A stretch of 64,000 nt of DNA, taken from Isoetes taiwanensis. Taxonomy: Eukaryota > Streptophyta > Lycopodiopsida > Isoetales > Isoetaceae. The position numbers and the translations under genes are program-made. The stretch covers positions 34,209,166-34,273,165 of the forward strand of contig JAJEKV010000003.1 in NCBI GenBank assembly GCA_021234155.1, in the 5' to 3' direction. Below are positions 21,200 through 33,120 of this stretch, piece by piece (within the stretch, counting starts at the first letter, position 1; each line of letters starts with the position of its first letter). The notes under the pieces were generated by a model, which had not been told where the DNA came from, did not search any database, and saw only the letters and a program-made list of their open reading frames with translations.

Positions 21200-22390
21200 T
21201 GAGGTTGGATTGGAAGAATAAGAAGGTGAAACCCGAAGCACCAATGCAATAAGGAGCTAGTAGGTGAAGGAACTATCATACTAGCTGATCCTATCCAGTA
21301 CATCAATGATGAAAGGTTAGGAGAGGATAAAGTGGGTGTGGCCATAACAAGTTTAGAGGAAAAATGGAAGGAAAAAGGATCAAATCACCGAGGATTGCTT
21401 TGCTTGTATTAAACAATTGGAGGTTCCATGCATCATGCCATGGCCTATAGCTGCATTGAGTTTATAGGAGAATTCCTTTTACGAGAGCGAGGTTGTGGAT
21501 GACAACGATTTTGTTAATGCACCTCCAATAGCTGCCGGGACCACATTTTGAGAGAAGAGGGCACACTTTCGGTGGTGAAACATTATCCTAGCAAGAGGTC
21601 CAAGTCAAGTAGTGATTGTTCACGTGAAGCTCGACTAAGGTAAGGGGAATGGAATGTTGTTGGGGTAATTGTGTTCAAGTTTGAAATTGATGAATTGGTG
21701 GAAGCAAGAGCCACCTTCCAAGAGTATACTTGTGATGAGAGGAGGACTTACATGTACTCCATTCATGAGCTTACACTTCAAGATGAAAAATTTCCAAAGA
21801 AAAAAAAAAACCTTGCTAGGGACATGGATATGTAAAGTTGCATGGATACATATTCATGGCATTCCAATTTCATCTTGGCAAAATTGGCAAACAAGTCATG
21901 CAAAGGGGAGTAAAATTGCATTACATGGAAATAATGGCATGTTGAGGCCAACTTCTAGGATCCCAGGCGCTAGGGAGGTTTTGAAAAATATGTTGAATTC
22001 AATCTTTGAGAATATGCCACATAAAAGTAGGAAAGATCAACAGGGGAAAAATAGTTGTCGAGAAGAGATTGCCATCCCATTGTACCCGGAAAGAGCATAT
22101 TGGAGGAAGTGAATGCTTTGCTTGAGAACTACAGGTACACGCAATATCTCAACCCGACTTGGTAGACTATGGAGCAAGCACTTCAAGCATGTCACTATAG
22201 ACACTTCGAACAACTTTGCAAAGTGCAACTTGTGTGCTAAGTTGAAAGAGATTCTTGATAAGACCAAGCAACCAAGCCAAAGGGCTAAGATAAGGGAGCA
22301 AATGAAAGATCACATGACAGACCAACTATCATGTAGATCCACTTATTGGATGTGGAGAATATTATCATGTTTGGAACCCAATAACTAAGC
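21200..22390 (+). pseudogene. DUF7869-type gene copy 2, N-terminal half
   Basis: Plus-strand pieces read through two or three frames: an acidic start (about 21230-21360), EIDELVEARATFQEYTCDER (about 21687-21746), TWICKVAWIHIHGIPISSW with LHGNNGMLRP, then NMPHKSRKDQQG (to 22110), then LGRLWSKHFKHVTI and AKCNLCAKLKEILDKTKQPS (22155-22290) and REQMKDHMTDQ. The order HGNxG, MPHKSR, LWxxHFxxV.I, KCxxCxxLKE..DKT is the usual N-terminal half of DUF7869 proteins. Frame changes are single-base. The catalytic-like half follows about 3.6 kb downstream at 26.0 kb, so either long introns or inserted repeats lie between. Confidence 0.6.
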
Positions 22391-22519
22391 ATAATTTCAT
22401 TAATTGTGGACTTTGGCTGAGTCCATATGACTCCCAAATGGACCCGATTTTTTAGAAAATAAGGGTTTTATTTAGTAGAATGATGCAAATTTTCGAAATG
22501 TGTGCAGGTAGGTGAGATG

Positions 22520-22675
22520 GCAACACATAAACGACAGATTATATTTACAACATTCCAACACATAAACTATATTATTCTCCAAGATTAAGGCAACCAATAG
22601 AAGAGAAACATTCCAACACATAAACGACAGATTATATTTACAACATTCCAACACATAAACTACAGATTGTATTCA
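22520..22675. repeat. Short tandem/direct repeats
   Basis: The segments ACATAAACGACAGATTATAT and TTACAACATTCCAACACATA recur two to four times, partly in reverse of the intervening order. No gene is seen here. Confidence 0.5.
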
Positions 22676-23145
22676 TAGATAGTAGGAGTACCAAAGACTG
22701 CGTGTTGAAATCATCATCCACCATTTTGAATCATAACATAGTATGCACTCATGATGACATGGCAAAATAAATGTAGATAATATTTTGTTGAAAAGAAGAT
22801 CCGAGCATGCAAGAATAAAGCAGAGATCGGGCTTGCAAGAGGAGAACGATGTTTTAGCAAACCATTTGGAAGTTAGAAACCGAAGTTAGAATCGTGGGTC
22901 GGTTTAATGTAGATTTATGTGGCCCAGGTTTACGGGGATTTAGTGAGAAAAGGATTTAAAGGATTTAGTGAGAAAGGATTTCACGGATTTAGTGAGAAAG
23001 GATTTTCCCTTGTAACCATATCTGGTCGGAAGTGCTATTGCCGAGTCTGCTAGCCTCTTCTTGATTCAAATATCAAGCTATATTCTGCTCTCTGCTATCA
23101 AACAGATGCAACTCCCTGGTCAATAAAAGGTAAATCAATAGATGG

Positions 23146-23689
23146 AAATTGGGCGATCGCCCAATTTAGTCTCTCCTCATTCATCTAAAAAGTTTATGTT
23201 ATTGAAATCACTTACACATCAATTTCAATATCCCAAGCTTTGCAGCAAACAACGGTTGCTCTGTATCTTCGAATAGGTAATTGATGCAGTGGCTCTCCAG
23301 AAAACCTAGATCTGTCTGAACTGATTCGCGTTCTTTTGCACCTACACTTCACAGACAAGCACCTGCACTCTAACAAAACAAGCTCTCTAGATGGTGGGTT
23401 TCTTCTGTGAAAATACTTCAGCGAATCTGTGAAAATACTTCAGCGAATCTGCAATTTAAGGAAAGACATGAAGCCAATGAAGTCCGACCAACTTACGATC
23501 CAACAAATGTAAAGCATAAGGTAAGCTTGTTTCATCGAAGAATCAAACAAAGCGTCGTGGAGTTAAATTGGGCGACCCGCCCAATTTAGCCTCCATAAAC
23601 TTCAAAATAGAAGTTTTTTTGAGCAAATTTGGCAGTAGAAAAGAAAGTGTCTGCCCGATACAAAGTTAAATCCGGCGACCGCCCAATTT
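23146..23689. repeat. GGGCG..CGCCC palindromes (3 copies)
   Basis: A perfect 22-bp palindrome at 23146-23167 (core ATTGGGCGATCGCCCAAT), a near-perfect one at 23565-23587 and a third at 23668-23689 (TCCGGCGACCGCCCAA). All three are flanked by AAAT/ATTT. They lie between the two halves of DUF7869 copy 2. The half-site AATTGGGC continues at 24.97-25.26 kb. Confidence 0.75.
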
Positions 23690-24420
23690 AACCACATCAA
23701 ATCCAATCCTGCACTCTTCTCGCTTTACTTCACAGAAAACACAAGCTATAGCCTTCAAAGTTCTAAGGATGAATTGTGCCTTCTGCAATCATGAGGAAAT
23801 GCAAGCACGTCAAATAAAATACCCCTGCAAGCACAAGCATGCATATGAATTCTTGTATATCATGTATCCTTATAAAATACCAGATGAATTCCAGCATGCT
23901 CTGCTCTACAAAAAGCCCACTGCTTCACGGTTTCCTATTTGTCACCCCCCAAATCCGCTATTCATTCTGCCTTGTCCTTCACGAGAATCCTTCTATAGCA
24001 TCATTCACTATGCCTCGTACAGCAATCCGCAGCTCCAGCTCCATGTTCATCTCCTTTTCAAAGATCTTCAATCAGAGAAGAACAAATCCAGCTAGCCCCT
24101 GGTTCTAGTATCCTAGTGTTTAAGAACTGCCAAATCTTTGTAGGCACTAGGATGCGCAGCCCCTGGTGATAGAAGCCGCCGAAGATAGGGGCCGTCGGAG
24201 ATGGAGGCGCCCCTTCATAGACGCATGGTATTTCCTCCCCCTAATAAAAAAAAAGGGGGGAGAAAATGGACACGTCATACGTCATATGCATCTCTTTTAA
24301 ATTTGAAATTTGAAAAGCAAACATCACGTGCTTTAATTTTTCCGCACGACACGTCCAAATTCGATTTTTAAAATTTAAAATTTCCCCCTCGTTCAAATTC
24401 CCCCCTTTTCCATATTCAAA

Positions 24421-24713
24421 TCTTATTCTCCCAGCTCTCTCAAGGTTGCGAGTGCCAACTCTCTTAAGGTTCTTGGGCACGGAGGAGCAAGGCGCGGAGG
24501 AGCAGCTGATCACTTTGCATGTGGCGGACATTATACCAGTAAGTCTATTGGGCGCGGAGGAGCAGCTGATCACTTTGCATCTAGCGGATATTATACCAGT
24601 AAAGTCTATTTGAATGTTGACGACAAGAATACATTTGTAACATTGGCATGTTGCAACATTCAAGAACGCACTGATGATGAGATGATGAGACGCACCTTAG
24701 ATCTTCAAAGCGA
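24421..24713 (+). CDS. Unassigned coding exon with internal 60-bp duplication
   Basis: An open plus frame reads SLKVASANSLKVLGHGGARR, then GGAADHFACGGHYTSKSIGR and a second, slightly changed GGAADHFASSGYYTSKVY, then LNVDDKNTFVTLACCNIQER and RRTLDLQSE before a GTAGG donor-like site at 24714. The two GGAADHFA units start 60 bp apart (24490 and 24550) and stay in frame. The end VDDKNTFVTLACCN is loosely like the second exon of copy B (TTENDDEILMQCN). Family unknown; start and next exon not found. Confidence 0.35.
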
Positions 24714-24974
24714 GGTAGGATTGTTCAAATCAACGTAGCTAGAACAGCTTGAATCAAAGATGTGCTAAAGATGCTGTTATTAGAAGTTTGTTATGCTGCT
24801 AGCTTAGATCAAATCTGGTGGTTGTAAGTAAATAGGGCTCACCATGTTGTCGACCAAATGCGACAGAGACCCATTTTGGCGGTAAAATTTGTCAATGAGC
24901 TTGCGGTGTAATTTCATGCGGGGCTGGTGCCATTTTGGTGACCACGAACCGCGGCGTTGCTCACTTTGAATCGG

Positions 24975-25260
24975 CCCAAATTGGTAGGCCCAATTTTGGG
25001 GCAAAAAAAAAAAAAAAAAAAAATTGGGGGCAGCCCAATTTGAGCCCACTAAGCGAGTGTTTGAGCTCATCAAGCCACCCGCGATATTGGATCGGCAAGC
25101 TCAACAGACAAATTTGGGCTAGCAAAATGGGTGCTTCGTCGCATTTGGTCGGCCAAATTGGGCGGTTTAAGGCAATTTCTTTTTGTTTTGGGCCCCTCAA
25201 ATTAGGCGGGTGCCCAACTTTGAAGCACCAAACCCCAATTTGGGCTCACCAAATTAAGCC
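24975..25260. repeat. AAATTGGG half-site cluster and poly-A tract
   Basis: About eight copies of CAAATTGGG/CCCAATTTG occur within 285 bp (24977, 24987, 25033, 25110, 25152, 25198, 25233, 25248), some palindromic (CCCCAATTTGGGC). A run of about 21 A interrupts the cluster at 25002-25022. Motifs match the palindromes at 23.15-23.69 kb. Confidence 0.6.
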
Positions 25261-26029
25261 GGCCCCTCCCCCCCCTCCCTCTCTGTTTATCTCCCTTTTA
25301 AGACATTTTTTCACCAAGTTTTCATGTAATTTTCATGTGTGCTTTGTGCTTGAAAGTGATGTAGGTACCCAATTTGTGATGGTGTATCTTTCATTGCTTT
25401 GCGATATGAACGTGTTTAATTTTAAGATGATTTCTTGCGGGGACAATTGACTCTTGCCTCATTTACTCCTAACCCACTCATAGTGTTGAAGATGTGTTTG
25501 AATGTCGGGGAAATACACTCTAGGAGACTCTAAATGCTCATGATAGAGGTATGGCATCACCTTCCGGTCTAGCAATCTCAACTTTTATTTTGGACTATTT
25601 CATTATATATGGACTACTACAATGCCAAAGCTATATGTGCACTATCTATTGTCGGAATATATGCGGACTTCATTTGTAAGAACATGTATGTCCATTTGAC
25701 AAGCCATCCATGAAGGTCTTCTGCAGGTGAAATTTCTCTTACAATGGGCCGATTCATTAGGTACAAAAGCGAAAATAGGTATGTGATTTTATATATCGTT
25801 CATGTCTTTCAATAAATATGTGCACATCTCGATGATGAGAGTTTGACCAGGACTGCCCCGGGCTGCAGGGCCTCTAGTTTGTGAGTTTTGAGAATGGCCC
25901 GTGATGTACCCACGAGTGTCAAGCCATCTGCCGAGGAGCGTTGGTGCGTGGAAGGGTAAATCCATACCAGAATTCAATCCATTCAACGATTTGACGAAGG
26001 CCTCCTCCCAATAAGAAGAAACTACTCAA

Positions 26030-27578
26030 CAGTGTCAACATTCCAGTGCTTGTTTTTGAAGCATATGCAGCACTCGCTGGGGATGTCTGTTAGTATACTA
26101 AAACTGTCAGGGAAGCAAGTTCACCAAAAAAAGGTCCATAAATTCAGGTATTGTCCAAAAATAATGAAATTGTGCTTAACTATGTTTGTATTATACATGA
26201 CAAGATGGATCAATCGAAGACTTGTTTGCCACAGTATAGTTACATACCCAAGCAAATCAATAGAGCTTATCTTTTGCAAGTCTCTCTGACAGGTGCAATA
26301 GTGCATGGCTCAGTGCCAATTTATTATGGCCATTTTAGTTTGCAATTATGGGTGATGGTCCTGATTTTCATATTGGAAGTGTGATGAGGTGCTTGAGGAA
26401 CTATGAGAGTGGTTATTACGGTGACCTCCACAACCACGGAGGTGGTAGCCAACCACTTCTGCCAGTGCATTGTTGGATAGAAAGCCTAATAATTTAGAAG
26501 TTTACTAAGGCAAGGTTTAGGAAGTCGGGTGCTTACGAACATGTTAGAGCCTCAAGTTCCGTCCCCAACCTCGAGATCTACCACCAAGGTTCCTCCTCCA
26601 ACTTGACAATTGTCTTTGAATGAGAATAAAAAACAATATATGTTCTCATTCCTATCTTATTTAACAGTAGTGAGTGTCTTTGAAAGAGTGAATTTAGGGT
26701 TCTTAATGCACGGACATACTCATGAGGATGTGGAGTGCGTTGTTTGGGAAGTATAGTCTTGCTGATTGAAATCTCAAATCTGTGACCAATCTTCCTAGAC
26801 TAACGGAAGTTCTTAGTGAATGCATTTCACCTTCTCCTATAGGGTTGATCATACAAGAGGTGCCTGATTGGAAGAATTTTATCGAAGGTTATGCTCTTGA
26901 TATGGAAGGTCAATCTAGACCTCTTCAGTTACACTTTAAGGGTCATGGGAAATAAGCCAATCATGCAATGGAAGATGAGACCTTCAGATGATAAATGGAG
27001 GCCGGATGAGGAGTACCTATATGGCACGAAGATGAAAATGGTAAACCCTAAGATTCAAGGGTCAACCAAAAGCTCTTAAGCCTTTTCGGAGGTGGATTCA
27101 TTGCAAAGCACATTGGGCGGCATTTACGAATCGTCAAGTATTGGAAAAATAACCCGATGATACCAACCTTGCATGATAGATTATTGGACACGGGTACATG
27201 GATTATTGGGACAAGTAGACACATCCTCCGATGAACTCAAAGATGGATGGCTACCTAAGACTAGGTGGAGAGACTTGATAACACCCGAGGAAGGCGATGA
27301 TGTGGTTAGTAGTATTACAAGTCCATGGCTCCTCCAAATTCTTTGAAAAACACTATGTTGGTCCTAGGAAAGGAAGGCCTAAATATCTCGGGCTGGAGGA
27401 TTATGATCCCAAAGATGACTTGCTTTGCCATCAATTTGCACTTATAGTACCGGGCGCCAAAGAGATATACCACAATGTGGATGGGTTACACCATCTCGAG
27501 AGGTTTGCAAAAGAAGTAGGTGGCTACAATGTGAACAAAGTTAGGTGTGGAGTGGTGGTGTCCAAAGGCACCCGTTAA
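26030..27578 (+). pseudogene. DUF7869-type gene copy 2, C-terminal half
   Basis: Contains CIIHDKMDQSKTCLP (HDKMDQ at 26196-26213), VSLTGAIVHG with YYGHFSL (26280-26345), GSVMRCLRNYESGYYGDL (26374-26425), PVHCW, then MHGHTHEDVE (GHTHED at 26712-26729), VPDWKNFIEGYALDMEGQSR (26860-26920), MQWKMRPSDDKWRP (26962-27010) and a last part GPRKGRPKYLGLEDYDPKDD (27360-27420) ending at 27578. MDxxKT, GHTHEDV and the W-rich tail are the DUF7869 signatures; acidic and His residues may form a nuclease-like centre. Several stops and frameshifts are present. It continues the N-terminal half at 21.2-22.4 kb. Confidence 0.65.
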
Positions 27579-27599
27579 ATGCGATGGCGAGAGGAAGAA

Positions 27600-28500
27600 A
27601 GGTATAGAGAGACCATTGGACAAAGAGATGGAAGAGAAACCCTATTGAAGGGATGATTGGGTTGAGTTAGATACTATTTTGTTTTCATGGACCCCAAAAG
27701 GCCATCCCGGCAAGGCCCCTTTAGGGTTATAATACACAATGGAAGTGAGGAAGAAAGCTATGATATCTCTAGGGGTCACCTCGAGAACTAATTGGCAATA
27801 TGTAACTCGACATGCATATGTGAAGTATTTTTAATTTTTAATGCAATCATGTTGTGCTGTTATAAAAAAAAGTCACATTCTCGATGCAAATTTACTAACC
27901 CGGGAAAAAGTTGCAGTGCCAAAATGGTCCAAAATCATGACATAAATCCAATTTAAATGAATGATGGTTAAAACAGAAAGACTACAACCATAGCCACAAT
28001 CCGTATGGCCGTGGCTTCTGAGATAACGTCTTGAAGCGCCATAACCTTGACAGTAGCAACAGATTCAAGAATATATAATATGAGTGGAATATCAATATGC
28101 TGGAAAGATGAAACAAGGGCCAAACCCGAGAAATATTTGAAACGGCGGATTCACAAAGATTTAAGTATACCTAGGGATAAAGATATGAAAAAAGAATGAA
28201 GAAAATACGGTAAAAGGTTCAGAATGAAGAGCTAAAGAGATTAGATACTTGCCGATTTCGGTAGATCTCTACGTCATTCAAATATTGAACTCTGCAAGTT
28301 TCACAAACACGTTTCAAAGGATCGATTAATCTTCACGTCTGTTGCAGGTTAGAATTTGTAGAGAAGTGCAAATAAGATAGGCAAATGCCGAGCTTACAGA
28401 AAGATTTCATATTCGACGGACTCCATACTTAAATTTGAAATGTTCGGTACCATTCTTGGGGGTCCTAGCCATGCAGAGAACGGCTAAAAATTTTCAGACA
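27600..28500. other. No gene supported
   Basis: AT-rich sequence with no coding or repeat pattern that I can name. Confidence 0.35.
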
Positions 28501-28519
28501 TTCTTAAGAACGGCAAGGG

Positions 28520-29435
28520 AAAAAATTTACCATTCAATAGAAAAGCTTAGGTAAAAGTTGCCCTTCAATAGAATGGCCATGATTATGAAAAAAAAAAATT
28601 ATTGCTTACATTAAATATTTTTCTGTTTATACTTACACTTTTATTTGTTATTATTCTTGACCAAAACAAACAACATTTGATATTCAAAATTTTTAACAAT
28701 CTCCTCCTCAACAAATGCAATTTATTAAAATTGGCTAATTGGCGAGACAAGTAAATGCGAAAAAAACAATAGAATGATAAGAATTTCTCTTTCCATATTT
28801 CCTTTTCTTTCTCGCCCAGCGTCGAGCTTCTTCATCTGCATGCAATTTGTATATGCAGTTTGATATGAACTCGACCAACTCGGCTAATCAGCTTTAAGAG
28901 CCCACTCAATACAGAGAAATTTCAAGGCACGTCGTCTCTTGAACATTTTTATTTTATTTTTATTTTTATTTTTATTTTTATTTTTATTTTTATTTTTATT
29001 TTTATTTTTATTTTTATTTTTATTTTTATTTTTGAATGGACAACTCTATTTTTTTGCAAAAAGATTTTTTATTTTCAATGGCAAATTGCATATATTGTTT
29101 TTCCCTTATTTCTTGCATTGGCAATGGCAATATGTCAATGTGAAATATTACTAAGGCTATGAGTTATTTTGGATCCTTTTTCGTAGTTATATTTACTAAA
29201 AGTTAAAATATATTATCCATAATTTCAATGTTTTTTCCTTTTCTTCGTTTGGGTCCATGCCATGGGCACTGCAATTGATCTCCTAGAACACATTCTATTC
29301 TATTCTATTCTTATAATCTTTAGAGTTTAAGCTTTGAATGTCTTTCAAAAACTTGGACATGCAAAAGAATGGCAGGCCAAAAATTTGCCCTTCAAATTGA
29401 ATGGCAAGTTGAAAAATTGCCCTTCAAAAAAATAC
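28520..29435. repeat. Scattered TTGCCcTTCAA/TTGAAtGGCAA palindromes
   Basis: Half-sites TTGCCCTTCAA and TTGAATGGCAA or variants recur at about 28530, 28557, 29031, 29075, 29115, 29365, 29390 and 29415. One near-perfect palindrome of 23 bp is at 29391-29413. Nothing coding is clear, apart from an unsupported 82-aa minus ORF at 29435-29683. Confidence 0.45.
28944..29034. repeat. (ATTTTT)n microsatellite
   Basis: About fifteen near-perfect hexamers of ATTTTT. The chance ORF through it is an uninterrupted Phe/Leu run and is not a gene. Confidence 0.95.
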
Positions 29436-29699
29436 TAGGGGTCCCATTCAAATTTAAGGCTTGCTCCATAGCCAAGAAGGCCAAGCATTGTTATGAAATA
29501 AAAGCGATCTATTTGAAGTGTGGATACGGGATCTACCTCTAAAACAGACAGAATATGAAAAGGGCAGATTATGTGAATAGATTTTGTACAGCATGTGTGG
29601 CAGGATGCCATCTCCATCATGTCTCGGACGGCCTCGATTGGCCCCCCCGTGTGAATCCTGCGGTTAGGACCAAGTAATGCCATGACTATGTTTGTCCTG

Positions 29700-30450
29700 C
29701 ATTCAAGAATTTAAAACTACCAAGATAGTGCTTAAAATGGGAACCACTAAGTTTTGTAGAAATATTAAGGTTGAAACGAGCCCCCAACAACTAGCATATG
29801 CCTAAAACATTAGCTAACATAGGGAACAATTAATTTAAAAGTGTCTAGTTAATGTTTGCAATCGCTCAGACTGGAATAGATTTCGAACATCCATACTTAT
29901 GTTAGGCCTAACTACTACAATTCAACCAATAGTGAGTCAGTTGGAAAGAGAGCCGCCGCGATAAATTTCTTGTATTTATAATGCATGTATATATGATTAA
30001 GAGTTGCATAGTATTGTCTTTTCTGCAGAGAATCAGAGAATCAGAGAAGATTAGTTGTTATTGAAAATTACTTTATGGAGGAGTAGTTTAACATGGAGGA
30101 GAGACATGTTGCACCTTTAAGGAAATAATACTCTAGCTTGTAAGTTTAAGCGAATATGTGACAGGAAGAGCAGTGATGATATATCTAATTTTAGAAATAT
30201 TCTTATTGGTATATGTAAAATGTATCATCATCCTCTAGGCCTACAAGGCCTTGCAAAAACATGCATTTCATTTCTTTTCTTTATTATAAAATAATATCGA
30301 ATTTTAAATTACAATGTAAGATGTCCAATTTCCTGTCATGGAATGTATGGTGTAAAATGGCTAAATCACTCTATGGCAAAATATGGGCCTTTGGAATCTA
30401 GAATATGTCCCGAAGCAATGTCCTATTATCAATTGAAAAATCTTAAAAAA
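29700..30450. other. No gene supported
   Basis: Low-complexity AT-rich sequence. I see no ORF, repeat or RNA gene with support. Confidence 0.35.
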
Positions 30451-30601
30451 GTCGATGGTCTAGTGGTTAGACCTTTGGTCTGGCTTCATGCATTCAGCCA
30501 CAAGTTCTAATTCCACTGACTATAGTTGGATGGGAGATGTGGGTGAGTGCAAGTCTCATCGTACGGGGGCGCGTATCCACAAGGAAGGAAGGAAAAAAAT
30601 G
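30451..30601 (+). mobile_element. tRNA-derived SINE
   Basis: TGGTCTAGTGG at 30456-30466 is a good RNA polymerase III A box. GTTCTAATTCC at 30504-30514 is a one-base variant of the B box, at normal tRNA distance. The acceptor stem and anticodon arm do not fold as a functional tRNA. A body of about 80 bp follows, containing GGTGAGTGCAAGTCTCATCG, and ends in a purine/A-rich tail (GGAAGGAAGGAAAAAAA). No clear target-site duplication is found. Confidence 0.6.
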
Positions 30602-30604
30602 TTC

Positions 30605-31835
30605 CCATTTGCGACCTATAAGAATATAGAAATAATACGAGCCCAAAGTCAAGGTAATTCCAAGCTATCCCAGTCTCCAGATTTTGCTTTCGGCTATGGC
30701 AGCTTTGAAGGTCCCGGCCATGCTTTCTCGCCAGTCAGTTAGTTTTGCATCATTTTTGCAATTAGATGCGTGGAGCTGCTCAAGCCACTGGTGACACAAA
30801 CCTTGAGAAGAAATTTGAGGCCGGAAGTGAAAGCATATTGCGAGGTATTATGTTTGCGAATTCTTTGTTTTTGTAATCTATTTTAAGGAAGCCAGCATAT
30901 AGCCTTTCGAGCATGAGGTTATCAGGTTTCCAACTCTGTATTGCTATACATGGCAGGCACGTTGCATTTTGGCAGTAAGAGCATGATCGTAACAGATGTA
31001 AACTTGCGCAACAACAATGCCATTGTTATATCATATCAGTCTTGCACATGCTGCATTTTATACGCATGTGAGGCATTAAGAATATTGCGAAGTCCCAAGT
31101 TTTTTTAGTGCTTTTCATCTGTGGATTGCCAGTTAGGACCAGCAACTGGGAGCAGGTCGCTAAATAGAAGACTGGTTGTTGCTGCCATTTATGTCCACAC
31201 ACAGAGAATGCAGCATGTGATGCCACTTAAATATTCCTTTCCATTTTAGTAGGTTATTAAAGTTTCAGGTGCATGGTGTTTTTAGCCATGAAGTACTTAA
31301 ACTTTCCCTTCCTTTAAAGAAGAAAAAAACTTCTTTGATTGATCGCCATCCTCAGCTATGGACGGTTGCATTTGTAGTGCCCAGACTTACAAGCACTTTT
31401 TGTTTCGTGTTCTACGTCTTCATTCTGAGCCAACAGACGATGTTGATGAAAGGACAACTAAAACATGATATGATCAATGGGTTTTAGACAAGCGAATTCT
31501 AGCCACTGTTGGTGTCTAAGAGGAGAGTCGGCAGAGTTCGTTGTACTTCGAAACTCCGATTCTTTTAGGGACATCACATGCCATTTATGGCTGAACTATG
31601 GAACAGCAGACCCTCTGGTGAAACAACCAAGTAAGTTTTGTAATGGAACTGATTCTAGTATTTTTAGCACCATCTTCCTAAACTTGAGTTCTAACACATA
31701 GATCAGGATCATTTTACTTCCATATACACAACTTTAAAGTGGGTGGAGCAAAACCACATGGATCTGGGTGGTTCATCCTCATGGATCCCCTAGCAATGGG
31801 GTCTTAAGCAACATGTCACAGTAAGTCAGGCTTGG
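30605..31835. other. No gene supported
   Basis: Unique-looking sequence; short ORFs only. It may be intron or flank of the PPR remnant downstream. Confidence 0.3.
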
Positions 31836-31839
31836 TCTT

Positions 31840-32226
31840 GTGGACTATATAGCTGATCCCAATGTTATATCTGTTTCAAACATTGTAAGTATCCTTCAAA
31901 ATTGCCGGAGAGCAAGAAATCTACAATCTGCTAGGCACTTGCATGCACACGTCTGCAGTAATGGGCTGGAGGCATCTGTTGACAATTATATAGTCCCCAT
32001 CTTGTGGAATATGAAAGTGTATTTGGTGCCCATCATGCTTTCAATAGGTTATCTTGTCAAAATGATTGCTTCTGGACCTCTCTTATGCTAGGTTATATCG
32101 ATTCTAGACAATGTCAAGATGCTTTCAACCTGTACAAGAATATGCAAGACAACTGCATACATTGTAGTGGCTATACACTTACAGCTTTATTAAGAGCTTG
32201 TGCTAGGGAAAAAATATCAAAATAGG
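31840..32226 (+). pseudogene. Pentatricopeptide-repeat (PPR) protein fragment
   Basis: Two overlapping frames encode PLS-type PPR sequence: VSNIVSILQNCRRARNLQSA, RHLHAHVCSNGLEASVDNYI, then after a one-base shift near 32005 VFGAHHAFNRLSCQND, CFWTSLMLGYIDSRQCQDAF, NLYKNMQDNCI and TLTALLRACAREK, ending at TAG 32226. Spacing fits about three repeats. PPR proteins bind organelle RNA. This piece lacks start, most repeats and any DYW domain, so it is a relic, perhaps a retrocopy. Family call is good. Confidence 0.65.
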
Positions 32227-32229
32227 GCT

Positions 32230-32840
32230 GCAAATTCTGCTTGAACAGAGGTGAAAATAAAGACGATGCTATTACAAAGCTGCCAGCGTTTGGAGCTTTT
32301 TACTTCATATTCATATACTTAGGCACCTTCATGTGCTACTTCAATTTGAGCTGTCACATAGAAGGAGTTGACAATTTACATTTTTAGAAGTGCTTTGTTA
32401 TGTTGTCTGACCAGATGATTTATGTTTGCAGTTCTGGTATTATAAGTTTTTGTTATAAGATTGCTAGAATATTAACTTATAGGTAAATTGTGCAGGCTGT
32501 ATTAGAAGCGTCTTGAAGGCATTTGAAGGGTTTGGATTATTTTTCTTTGGAGCCGGTTTCATCATGCATATGACCCCCCCACCCTTTGCGGCCAACCTTC
32601 AGGACCTTATAACTATTTAAGTTGCCGTAATATCATCTGACTGTATCATTTTTCCCTAGACCCAATTTCATCATGCTTATATTCGTTTATGATTGTTGTT
32701 GATGTTTATGAAAGGACATTCTACACCACTCTAGAACATGCAGAATGCCTTTATTAAATTTTCTATTTCCGAAAACTTTCTATTTTTGAAGTCAAGGGGG
32801 GTTGGAGGCGAGAGTGCTAGGTGCCACCAAATTGGACAAT
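32230..32840. other. No gene supported
   Basis: Sequence between the PPR remnant and the dispersed repeat; no pattern recognised beyond a run of C at 32573-32582. Confidence 0.3.
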
Positions 32841-32848
32841 CTAGATAG

Positions 32849-33120
32849 GAGTTTTTGGGTTGCCCCTAGGGGGGCAACCCCTTGTTTATGTGGGTTTATG
32901 GCATATTTCAAGTGTATACTAGTACATGCCAGAAATATGCCAATGACTGCTTCAAACTTGCTATAGGGTGTAAATTGGCGGTCACGGCTGTTCTTGGGCA
33001 TCCATTTCAAAACCGGTAAACCGGTGCCAGCATGGGTTTTGTTGCAAACTGGGACTTTGCATGCACTGCCCAGATCGCATGCGTTGTCGCCTCCGGAGGT
33101 GGGATCTCGTTTGGAAGCCT
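32849..33120. repeat. Dispersed repeat with 5' hairpin, copy 1
   Basis: Begins with GTTTTTGGGTTGCCCC followed by its near complement GGGGGGCAACCC (hairpin), then TGTGGGTTTATGGCATATT, CTGCTTC/CAAAC and TAAATTGGCGGTCA. The same order is found at 39029-39230 in the same orientation but shorter. This suggests a dispersed non-autonomous element with a stem-loop at one end. Confidence 0.6.

Noticed and set aside
28939-29154. Plus-strand ORF with Phe/Leu repeats as a membrane protein
   Set aside because: It reads through an (ATTTTT)n microsatellite.
30451-30525. Functional tRNA gene
   Set aside because: A and B boxes are present, but acceptor and anticodon stems do not pair and a SINE-like body with A-rich tail follows.
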